A DNA stretch of 64,000 nucleotides. Origin: SKGN01 sp050948865 (lineage in GTDB: Bacteria; Bacillota_I; Bacilli_A; RF39; UBA660). Made by a program: the position numbers and the translations under genes. Shown here in pieces: positions 25,875 to 33,293 of the stretch. Below the pieces are notes generated by a model. It had not been told where the DNA came from and did not search any database. It was given only the letters and a program-made list of their open reading frames with translations. Every line of letters starts with the position of its first letter. Position 1 is the first letter of the stretch. The stretch covers positions 1-64,000 of the forward strand of contig JBMNEQ010000001.1 of NCBI GenBank assembly GCA_050948865.1. The letters are read 5' to 3'.

Positions 25875-26716
25875 TTAGACACCAATAAATTGTTTTTCTA
25901 ATATTTCTATTATTTTCTCCAAAGAAGGAAAAAGATCTTCAAATAATATATTACTGGCATATGGTGTGTTATCTACATAATTTAACCATCTTTTTTGAAA
26001 TTCACCACTATTTTTTAGATCATATATAACATGTTTAAAATAATCAATATCAAAATTAGTTTCTCTTTTCTTAAAAGTATTTCTTACAGCTTTAAATAAA
26101 TTATCTGCATCAATTTCCGCTAAATTTATTTTATATAAATCATAAAAATCTTTCATCCTAGTATTAAAAATATTTCTTCTAATACAACTTTCTAATTTTT
26201 CAGCTATCACTGTTTCCAATCTATAAGATAAAATATATATTTTTTTATTTTCAAATATAGAGTTATATCCATATTCTATTTCTCTAGGAGTAATTATATC
26301 CCCCGTTGTAAAATCTATTTGGAGATAAATTTTCAAGGCCTCCATTGTTGCTAAGACATTTATTCTATACCCTGGATAAGGATCTTCTAATCTAATCTCA
26401 GAAATACTAACAATTTTATAAGTAATATTATCATTGATATCAATTATAAAAATATCTTCCAATATTTCCTTTATATTTTCCTTTGATAATTTTACTCCCT
26501 TTAAACAGCATCCATATCCTTAGTAGTTCTACTATCTTCTCCTATAATCGAAGAAAGTAATAAACCACCTTTTAAAATGATCATGTTTTTATATTTACTT
26601 TTAGAAATACGTTTTAATAAATGTTCAAAGAAAAACATTTGAAATAATTGAATAGATAAAGTGTTATTACCCTTTGTTTTATTATTAATTAAAGCTTTGA
26701 ATCTATTTTGATTCAT
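25875..26716 (-). pseudogene. AbiEii/AbiGii-type nucleotidyltransferase toxin, split by a frameshift
   Basis: Two consecutive frames form one toxin. The first (26716 to 26501, MNQNRFKALINNKTKG) carries the nucleotidyltransferase motif LKGGLLLSS and the start of the metal motif TTKDMDA, then stops at 26501-26503. The second (open in another frame, through 25875) continues with LKGVKLSKENIKEI and RLEDPYPGYRINV, and near residue 90 has VIAEKLESCIRR and RMKDFYDLY, all typical of AbiEii. Adding one T to the three-T run near 26503-26505 restores about 280 residues. Either the toxin is dead or the base is missing from the assembly. Partner of the AbiEi gene, with which it overlaps at 26716. Confidence 0.8.
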
Positions 26717-27309
26717 TAAAGCAAAACCTCCATATATTCTTGAACCTTTTTTTTAATCCCCATTCTTTCGGCATACTTCATTAATTTAATCAAATCCTTT
26801 TCTTTAAAATTTGAATAATTTTTTAAAGCTTTAGAAAAAAATTCTTTATCCATTTTATTTCTATTTTTAATAACATCACAAACTGTTCTTTCAATATCAT
26901 AAACTTTTACAGATTTTCCTAAAGGAGAAAGTATACTTGTTAAACCTAAATTTAATAAATCTCTTTTAATATAAAAAAGATTAACCTGCTTTATTTTTTG
27001 AAGACTACCATTATATCCTGATGGAACTGTAATATCATATTTTAATGGTGTTCTATCTGATAAATTATGAAGATATAAAGATGTATTATGAGAATAAATA
27101 GCATTCTTACTTCTATTAATCATATTATAAAAATCATCAATAAAAATATCTGTAGATGTATAACATCCCCAACTAACTTTTCTTAATTCTTTCTTTTTTA
27201 CCATTTTAGAAAGATACGCTCTAGGAATATTATTCTCTGTAACTTCTTTTGTTTTTATATAACCATTGTTTTTAATTAGTATCTTTTTAATTTTTTCATA
27301 ATAATTCAT
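26716..27309 (-). CDS. AbiEi-type antitoxin (type IV toxin-antitoxin)
   Basis: 197 residues. The N-terminal winged-helix part has NNGYIKTKEVTENNIPRAYL and VKKKELRKVSWGCYTS (AbiEi N-terminal domain). The middle holds NAIYSHNTSLYLHNLSDRTP and ITVPSGYNGS, typical of AbiEi. The start is the ATG at 27309, correctly spaced after GGAGGG; the longer TTG version would begin inside that site. It represses its own promoter and counters the AbiEii nucleotidyltransferase encoded next. With the toxin frameshifted, the antitoxin may be orphaned. Cargo of the serine-recombinase element. Confidence 0.87.
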   Translation of the reverse strand: MNYYEKIKKILIKNNGYIKTKEVTENNIPRAYLSKMVKKKELRKVSWGCYTSTDIFIDDFYNMINRSKNAIYSHNTSLYLHNLSDRTPLKYDITVPSGYNGSLQKIKQVNLFYIKRDLLNLGLTSILSPLGKSVKVYDIERTVCDVIKNRNKMDKEFFSKALKNYSNFKEKDLIKLMKYAERMGIKKKVQEYMEVLL

Positions 27310-27423
27310 ATTTTTTCCCTCCACGATTAAATCTTATCACATTTAATCGTATTTGAAAACACTTTTAAAAGAATTTCTTTATACTATAAAAAACCAAACT
27401 AAAATTATTCTTTCACTTTTCCA

Positions 27424-27606
27424 TCAAAGATGCCTTACATTATGACAGACATTTCTTGTTACGCATCTTTCCATTGTCGGTTCAACTACTTGATTAGCTG
27501 ATGAACCCATTGGAGTTGGTGGACAACAACGATGCATATCTTCGGTTAAAGGTGTTCCTTGACTCATCATATCACCTGATGAAAAAGGTCTTTGATCAAA
27601 AAACAT
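27424..27606 (-). pseudogene. 5' half of a CotD-like spore coat gene (upstream of inserted element)
   Basis: Starts MFFDQRPFSSGD with a perfect AAAGGAGG site, continues through HRCCPPTPMGSSANQVVEP and CVTRNVCHNVRH, and then runs into the element where it ends after one foreign codon (TGA at 27424). Native coding sequence probably ends at 27430-27433. The remaining 42 codons lie at 23943-24074 on the same strand. The intact gene was expressed late in sporulation if the CotD-like reading is right. The truncated 60-residue peptide may still be made. Confidence 0.72.
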
Positions 27607-27675
27607 TACAAACCCTCCTTTACTACTTTTATCATATGATAGGTTAAAATTTATGACTATGTTCTTTTACTAAGC

Positions 27676-28983
27676 TTATAAAGGAAAATTAAAATTACCC
27701 CTTTTCATCATTTTTAACATCTTTTTCATTTCTTCAAATTTCTTTAATAATAAGTTTACTTCTTGAACAGTTGTTCCACTTCCTATCGCTATTCTTTTTT
27801 TTCGACTAGCTTTTATTATTTCTGGTTTTCTTCTTTCTTTAATAGTCATCGATAAAATAATTGCTTCTATTCTAGAAATTTGTTTTGGATCAACATTAAA
27901 GTTCTTTAAACCTAATTTCCCAGCCCCCGGAATCATTTTAAGAATATTTTCTAAAGGACCTAACTTTTTAATTGTTTTTAATTGTTTTAAAAAGTCTTCT
28001 AAATCAAAATCCCCTTTCTTCATTTTTTTTCCTAAATTTAAAGTTTCCTCTTGGTTAATTACTTCTTCAGCCTTCTCGACTAAAGACATTAAATCTCCTT
28101 CTCCTAATAAACGTCCTACCATTCTTCTTGGATCAAAAAGTGTTAGATCATCTAATTTTTCTCCAACACCAATAAACTTAATAGGAACATTAGTTAAATA
28201 GCGAACTGAAAGAGCTACTCCACCTCTTGTATCACTGTCAAATTTAGTTAAAATAGATCCTGTTAAACTTAATTCATTATTAAAACCCTCAATTACATTA
28301 ATAGCATCTTGGCCCATCATACTATCTATTACTAAAAGTATTTCTTCAGGATTAACTGCTTCTTTTATCTTTTTTAATTCTTCCATTAATTCATCATCAA
28401 TATGTAATCTTCCAGCAGTATCAATAAAAACAATATCATGATTATTTTCTTTAGCATATTCTAATCCTCTTAAAACAATGTCAACAGGATTCTTTTTTCC
28501 TTCTTCATAAACAGGAATATTTAATTCTTGACCAATTTGTTTTAATTGATCAATAGCTGCTGGTCGATAAACATCACCAGCTATAAAAAGAGGTGATAAC
28601 TTCTTCTTTTTTCGAAGATAATTACCTAGTTTTCCAATTGTTGTTGTTTTTCCTGAACCCTGTAATCCAATTAACATAATTACACTAGGTTTATTAGATA
28701 AATTTAAAGAACTAGTTTCCTCACCTAATAAAGATAATAATTCATCTTTTAATATTTTTACAAACATTTCACTAGGTGATAAACTTTTTCTTACTTCTTC
28801 ACCTAAAGCTTTTTCTTTAACTTTATTCGTAAATTCTTTTACCACTAAATAATTAACATCTGCCTCTAATAAAGTTAAACGCACTTCTCTTAATATTTCT
28901 CCAATATTACTTTCAGTAATAGTTCCATACCCTTTAATATTCTTTATTACTTGTTCTAACCTTTCACTTAAATTTTCAAACAT
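27676..28983 (-). CDS. ffh: Signal recognition particle protein Ffh
   Basis: 435 residues. N domain, then G domain with GLQGSGKTTTIGKLG (P loop, about residues 106-120), DTAGRLH, TKFDSDTRGG and GVGEKLDDL. The C-terminal M domain (from about residue 295) is short and helical, with SRIEAIILSMTIKERRKPEI and the RNA-binding RIAIGSGTTVQEV. GTPase that binds 4.5S RNA and signal sequences of membrane proteins. First-order neighbour of ylxM and ftsY on the same strand, the whole targeting pathway in one operon. Confidence 0.97.
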   Translation of the reverse strand: MFENLSERLEQVIKNIKGYGTITESNIGEILREVRLTLLEADVNYLVVKEFTNKVKEKALGEEVRKSLSPSEMFVKILKDELLSLLGEETSSLNLSNKPSVIMLIGLQGSGKTTTIGKLGNYLRKKKKLSPLFIAGDVYRPAAIDQLKQIGQELNIPVYEEGKKNPVDIVLRGLEYAKENNHDIVFIDTAGRLHIDDELMEELKKIKEAVNPEEILLVIDSMMGQDAINVIEGFNNELSLTGSILTKFDSDTRGGVALSVRYLTNVPIKFIGVGEKLDDLTLFDPRRMVGRLLGEGDLMSLVEKAEEVINQEETLNLGKKMKKGDFDLEDFLKQLKTIKKLGPLENILKMIPGAGKLGLKNFNVDPKQISRIEAIILSMTIKERRKPEIIKASRKKRIAIGSGTTVQEVNLLLKKFEEMKKMLKMMKRGNFNFPL

Positions 28984-29286
28984 TTAATCCTCCTCCACTA
29001 ATTTTATTAATTTTTCTTGAAGATTTTCATCTTTTATTTCTTTAATAATACCTTCTAAAAGAGAACCCTTTTTATATAATTTTAATTTTTCTTCATAATA
29101 ATATAATTTCTCACAAGCAGTCTTTATTTGTTTATGAACAGCATTTCTACTTATTTGATAATTATCAGCCATCTCTTTTAAAGAAAAATTATTAAAATAA
29201 TAATCTTCAAAATAAAGTCTTTGTTTCTCTTTTAATAAACTTCCATAATAATCATATAAAATAACTAAATAAGTTCTCTCTTCCAT
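28984..29286 (-). CDS. ylxM: YlxM/p13 family helix-turn-helix protein
   Basis: 100 residues, UPF0122 family. A sigma-70 region 4-like HTH is visible: RLYFEDYYFNNFSLKEMADN and YQISRNAVHKQIKTACEKL, followed by a coiled C-terminus. I place the start at the ATG at 29286 (MEERTYL), with GGAGTGAT upstream; the longer frame begins 11 codons earlier without a site. It is thought to modulate the SRP pathway and always accompanies ffh and ftsY, as here (four bases from the ftsY stop, ending one base before ffh). Confidence 0.92.
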   Translation of the reverse strand: MEERTYLVILYDYYGSLLKEKQRLYFEDYYFNNFSLKEMADNYQISRNAVHKQIKTACEKLYYYEEKLKLYKKGSLLEGIIKEIKDENLQEKLIKLVEED

Positions 29287-29290
29287 CTTA

Positions 29291-30268
29291 TCACTCCAAT
29301 AATCCTTTAAATAGACCATAAATATACTTTTCTAAATCAAAACTTGTTAAGTCTTCCATCTTTTCCCCTAAACCAATATATTTAACAGGAATATTAGTAT
29401 TTTCTTTAATTGCTAAAACAATACCTCCTTTAGCCGTTCCATCTAATTTGGTTAAAATAATACCCGTTATATTAGTTATTTCTTGAAAAGCTTTAGCTTG
29501 ATTAATTCCATTTTGTCCTGTTGTTGCATCAATAACTAACAAAGTTTCTTGAGGAGCTCCAGTTATTAATTTATTAATAACCTTATTAATTTTTTCTAAT
29601 TCCTTCATTAAATTTACTTTATTTTGTAATCTTCCAGCAGTATCAATTAAAACAACATCATAATTTTCTTCCAGTGCTTTCACTAAACCATCATAAATAA
29701 CACTACTAGGATCTGTTTTCAATTCTTTACTAACTACAGGAACAGCAACTCTTTTGCCCCATTCTTTTATTTGTTCAATTGCTCCTGCTCGAAAAGTATC
29801 ACCCGCAATTAATAAAACTTTTTTATTATCATTCTTTAATTTATAAGCTAACTTCGCAATACTAGTTGTTTTACCTGTTCCATTCACCCCTATAAATAAT
29901 AAAACAGTTGGTCCTTGTTCATTATATTTTATTTTATTTGTTAAAATATCTTCATTAACATAAATAATAAATAATTCATCAACAATTATTTCTGTAAGCA
30001 TTTTTGGATCTCTAATTTTTTCTTTTTCTACTCTATTTCTTAAACGATCAATAAAAGATATAACAGTAGTAACTCCTATATCCGCTGTAATAAGTATTTC
30101 TTCTAATTCATCAAAATAATCATCAGTAATTTGATGATATTTTTTATTTAAAAGACTTAGTTTAGAAACAAAACTTTCTCTTGTTTTTAATAAGCCTTTT
30201 TCATAAGAAAGAACTTCCTTATTATCTTCAATATTTAAAAATTGTTTTACTTTCTTAAAAAAGCTCAT
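29291..30268 (-). CDS. ftsY: Signal recognition particle receptor FtsY
   Basis: 325 residues: only the NG core, without the long acidic A domain of Gram-negative FtsY. N-domain helices, then FIGVNGTGKTTSIAKLA (P loop, about residue 130), GDTFRAGAIEQ, LIDTAGRLQNK, ILTKLDGTAKGG and GLGEKMEDL. Membrane-associated GTPase that receives ribosome-SRP complexes. First gene of the ftsY-ylxM-ffh operon. Confidence 0.96.
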   Translation of the reverse strand: MSFFKKVKQFLNIEDNKEVLSYEKGLLKTRESFVSKLSLLNKKYHQITDDYFDELEEILITADIGVTTVISFIDRLRNRVEKEKIRDPKMLTEIIVDELFIIYVNEDILTNKIKYNEQGPTVLLFIGVNGTGKTTSIAKLAYKLKNDNKKVLLIAGDTFRAGAIEQIKEWGKRVAVPVVSKELKTDPSSVIYDGLVKALEENYDVVLIDTAGRLQNKVNLMKELEKINKVINKLITGAPQETLLVIDATTGQNGINQAKAFQEITNITGIILTKLDGTAKGGIVLAIKENTNIPVKYIGLGEKMEDLTSFDLEKYIYGLFKGLLE

Positions 30269-30305
30269 CTTATCACCTGTCTAAGATTATAACATGAAGG
30301 CTTCT

Positions 30306-30336
30306 AAAAAAAAAGAATCTTAATAACTAAGACTCT
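30306..30336 (-). terminator. Rho-independent terminator overlapping the end of the 221-residue gene
   Basis: Minus strand AAGAGTCTTA, loop, TAAGATTCTT, then a run of nine T. The stop codon of the upstream gene lies within the loop. Confidence 0.78.
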
Positions 30337-30985
30337 TCACTTTCTCTTTATGAGAAACTTTTATCTGTTCATCTATTTTTTTATTTAAAATATAAGGACC
30401 TTCTTCTATATTAATAGATTTTGTTAAAATACTTTGACCATAAACTATTTGATCATCTTTCATTTTCATATAATCTATATCTAAAGAATAAAACTTTTCA
30501 TCATTATAGTTTTTTACTTTAAAAGTTAAGTCATAATCTTCATGTTTAAAATTTTTAACTATATCTAAAATATCTAAATAACTTTGATTTAATTTTTGAT
30601 TCTTTTCCTTTTTAGAAAGTCCTTGATAAAGATCTTCAAAGATTTGATCAACTTGATAAAGATAATAAGTTTTTACCCACAAACTAGCATAATCATCATT
30701 AGACCTTTTACTAAAATCTAAGATTACATAACGATTATTTTCAACAGCATTAATTATCCTAGCAATATCCTCTTCTTTATTACGGGTAATATTAAATTTA
30801 ATATACATTGGCATTTCTTCATTATGACCAACACAACAAAGATTAGTTTCAATATTATGATCAAAGCAGTAATTTAATAATTTCTTTAAATGTTTATTCC
30901 CCTCACTAAAGATAGTTGCATATTCCTCCTTCTTTTTTAATACTTCAGAAAACGCTAATTGTCTTCCAAACACATAATTATTCAT
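30320..30985 (-). CDS. Unknown soluble 221-residue protein
   Basis: Not recognised. No signal peptide or membrane span. Notable residues are a CFDHNIETNLCCVGHNEEMP segment near residue 43 (Cys, His and acidic residues that could bind metal) followed by MYIKFNI. A helical middle (EDLYQGLSKKEKNQKLNQS) and a charged C-terminal half complete it. It is a single-gene unit between ftsY and the small Cys-rich protein, ending in a terminator. A good Shine-Dalgarno (AGGGGGAT) precedes the ATG. Confidence 0.55.
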   Translation of the reverse strand: MNNYVFGRQLAFSEVLKKKEEYATIFSEGNKHLKKLLNYCFDHNIETNLCCVGHNEEMPMYIKFNITRNKEEDIARIINAVENNRYVILDFSKRSNDDYASLWVKTYYLYQVDQIFEDLYQGLSKKEKNQKLNQSYLDILDIVKNFKHEDYDLTFKVKNYNDEKFYSLDIDYMKMKDDQIVYGQSILTKSINIEEGPYILNKKIDEQIKVSHKEKVKSLSY

Positions 30986-31011
30986 TCTATGATCCCCCTA
31001 TCATATAATAA

Positions 31012-31488
31012 TTATTTTTTTATCAATTCCTTTTCTTTAACTTCTTCTAAAGGATAAGCAGTAATTAAAAGATAATCATTAGTTTTTCTTCTTCGTCCTA
31101 AAATAACACAGTAATTAGCGATTGGACATTCTAATTTATATTTTGGCTTTGAACTTTCTAAGATTCGATTAATTCTTAATTTAGGACATGAATAATGGTA
31201 ACAATTAATTAAAATTTCTTCCATCCATAATAAAGTTCTTAGTCTTTCCTTAGAATAAACTCGAATTCCCCCTGCTTCTTCTGTAATTAAATGATCAAAA
31301 GTTTTATCCCATAAATAACAACTACTTTTATTTTTATCAACTACAATCTTTTTATTTCTAAATTTCAAATTAGAGTTTTGTAATTTTGAATATAAATAAT
31401 AAGCTTTAGTGATTAATTCTTTTAAGGCTAAATCTTCAGATAACGGTTCTGGAAGATTATGACACCCTTTATGACTGTTTTCGGCCAT
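31012..31488 (-). CDS. Unknown protein, possible BECR-fold nuclease-like domain
   Basis: 158 residues. Start placed at the ATG at 31488 (MAENSHKGC), since GGAGGGGG lies just before it. The C-terminal half has FDHLITEEAGGIRVYSKERL, RTLLWMEEIL and NYCVILGRRRKTNDYLLIT. A late R-K-Y/F pattern of this kind is seen in Barnase-EndoU-ColicinE5/RelE-like nucleases of the phage and toxin world. The resemblance is weak and I mark it as a guess. Four Cys residues are spread through the chain. No partner antitoxin is apparent. Confidence 0.4.
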   Translation of the reverse strand: MAENSHKGCHNLPEPLSEDLALKELITKAYYLYSKLQNSNLKFRNKKIVVDKNKSSCYLWDKTFDHLITEEAGGIRVYSKERLRTLLWMEEILINCYHYSCPKLRINRILESSKPKYKLECPIANYCVILGRRRKTNDYLLITAYPLEEVKEKELIKK

Positions 31489-31518
31489 TTCCCCCTCCAA
31501 AATATGTTTTTATGGTTT

Positions 31519-31527
31519 ATTATACCA
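31519..31527 (-). promoter_or_regulatory. Extended -10 promoter element upstream of the 158-residue gene
   Basis: TGGTATAAT on the minus strand, about 31 bases before the ATG at 31488. No clear -35 is found. Confidence 0.5.
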
Positions 31528-31584
31528 CATTTCAAGGAAAAGGAAGAAATAATCAGCGGTTTTTCTGATATACTATGAAATGAG

Positions 31585-31743
31585 GTGATTACTATAAAAA
31601 TTAAACCAATAATACCTAGTTCTAGTTTATCTAATAAAAATCCATATAATAGAAAAAACCAAGAACAAGCAAAGGAAAAATATAAGAAATATCAAAAAAA
31701 ATTAAAAAGAAAAAAAGATAACCAAATTGACTTTTATTGTTAA
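31585..31743 (+). CDS. Possible small basic protein
   Basis: 52-codon plus-strand frame if it begins at the GTG at 31585. The text GAGGTGAT there is itself a near-perfect Shine-Dalgarno sequence and the correctly placed in-frame codon after it is ATA (31594). The product is lysine/proline-rich (KPIIPSSSLSNKNPYNRKN, then YKKYQKKLKRKKD). An extended -10 TGATATACT (31566-31574) precedes it and a strong terminator closes around its stop, so a transcript is likely even if translation is doubtful. Confidence 0.35.
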   Translation: MITIKIKPIIPSSSLSNKNPYNRKNQEQAKEKYKKYQKKLKRKKDNQIDFYC

Positions 31744-31755
31744 GTTATCTTTTTT
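31711..31755. terminator. Bidirectional Rho-independent terminator
   Basis: Stem AAAAAGATAAC (31712-31722) with GTTATCTTTTT (31744-31754), flanked by A and T runs so that it could stop transcription from either strand. It sits between the small plus-strand frame and the minus-strand prepilin-like pseudogene. Confidence 0.75.
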
Positions 31756-31756
31756 A

Positions 31757-33193
31757 TTATTTAATCTTATAAGGAGTATCTATTTTACCATTTCCGCTAT
31801 CATAAATAATATTATTTTTTAAGTTTATAACAGGGCGAACTTTAAAAAGCTTTGCGATATTTTCTTTATTTTCCTCTAATAAAGGCACATTAGGTGTAGG
31901 ATTATAAAAAAAAAAAAAAAGCTCTAGATTTCATATAATTTTCTAACGTAATATTATAAGAAACTTCTTGAGTTATAAATAAAGATTTCGAAGAAGAATC
32001 ACAAGCATCATATTTAATCGCCTTGTTAATTGTTGAATAAGAAAGACTTATAATATCTCCATATTCATCATTTAAAAAAAAATTTTCTTCTCCCTCATCA
32101 TATATAAAAGTTAACTCTAAAGGAGCAATAGCATGAACACTCATATCATCTAAAGCATTTGCATTTATCGTCCAATAAGCATAATCCTTTAAAAGATAAT
32201 TTATATTATTATTAGAATCCCTTCCACATTCACTTATATAAGTTCTATTACAAAAAAGAGAAGAAGATGCTGATAAATAATCAACTACACTAATTAAACT
32301 AATAAGACTACTTGAAGAAGTCTGGCCTTTAAATACTCCCCCTTCACCATTAAACGGCGTTTGATCTCGATCAAAAATACCATCTTGACATTGTTTTGTC
32401 ATAATTGATGATAACTCATCAATATAATTAAAAGCTCCAATACACCATTTTTGTGGTTGAACATACTTTTTCTTATCTTTTACATATAAATCATTATACC
32501 ACTCATTTAAGGTGGTTTTTAAAGAAGTTTCTTCCTCCCACTTATTACCAGCAGTGTTCCAAAAAAGGTATCTTCATTATCAACCGTAATTTTTCCGTCT
32601 TCTATTGGTTGATTACCATTATTCTTTTTTCCTTCATAGATTATTTTTAGGCCTTCATGATCTCTTTTAATAATCCTCCATAATAAAGGAGTCCCATCTT
32701 CTTCACCAAACTCTATCCAATTATCAGGATCTCCTCCCACATAATAACTACTTCCATTTTTATATTCTAAATCTTCATATATTTTACATATTAAAGGAAA
32801 ATCTTCTCCTTTTCCTACCGTTATATCTTTAGGTGTTCCACAAGCCTTTAATCCTTCTCATTTATCTTTTCCTTTGATAAATATAAAGTATTCATCTTCC
32901 CCTAATTTAGTTACCTCTAAACTATCATAATTAGAAGCAGAAACATTAAGCATTTGTTGAATATTTCCTTCAATTAAATTTAGTGGATCAAAACTAGTAT
33001 CTTCAGCACTTTTATAATCTATCGCTTTAAATAACATTTTAGCGTCTATTTCCAAAGCCTAAATTTTCTCATTCTCAATTAAACTAGTTATAGAAGGGAC
33101 AGCTATAGCTAAAATAATTGCCAAAATAACTATGACCGCGAGTAATTCTACTAAGGTAAAGCCTTGTTTTTGAAACTTAAATATACCACCCAT
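31757..33193 (-). pseudogene. Prepilin-like protein gene with two nonsense and two frameshift lesions
   Basis: A single ~479-codon gene read across lesions. It begins MGGIFKFQKQGFTLVELLAV, a type IV prepilin N-terminus with the GFTLVELL cleavage motif and a hydrophobic helix. A large extracellular part follows, with LLWRIIKRDHEGLKIIYEG, NEWYNDLYV and a closing RPVINLKNNIIYDSGNGK. Breaks: TAG at 33059-33061; TGA at 32858-32860; a one-base loss in the six-A run at 32561-32566; and a 15-A tract at 31906-31920 that is one base out of phase. GGAGG precedes the ATG. Large pilin-like surface proteins of this design occur in gut Bacillota. Confidence 0.8.
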
Positions 33194-33293
33194 ATCTTTA
33201 ATTCCTCCACTTTCAAGATAACACCTTAAGTATTGCAAGTAAGGCTTTAGATGGCTTTTTGATTGGCGGAAATTGGTAATAATATCCCTTTAT

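Larger units (their letters stand above)
24075..27432 (-). mobile_element. Serine-recombinase element inserted in a CotD-like gene (about 3.36 kb)
   Basis: The element is bounded by the two halves of the coat gene. It encodes a large serine recombinase at one end (71 bases inside the boundary), a possible 34-codon ORF overlapping its start, a frameshifted AbiEii toxin and an AbiEi antitoxin at the other end. The most likely crossover is at the trinucleotide CAT found at both edges (24072-24074 and 27430-27432). A shared TCTGTC (24065-24070 and 27444-27449, in the same frame) is an alternative that would shift the borders by 4-17 bases. Serine integrases typically leave such very short shared cores. 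Confidence 0.72.

Noticed and set aside
32453..32650. Plus-strand frame of 65 codons
   Set aside because: It is antisense to the prepilin-like pseudogene, has no ribosome binding site and no family features.
31757..33193. Stop-codon reassignment to explain the in-frame TAG and TGA
   Set aside because: Other genes in the window end normally at TGA, TAG and TAA and use TGG for Trp; the same gene also has frameshifts, so decay is simpler.
33194..33293. Possible riboswitch (c-di-GMP type) ahead of the prepilin-like gene
   Set aside because: Only one short hairpin (CCTTA/TAAGG) is visible and no conserved aptamer sequence can be recognised.
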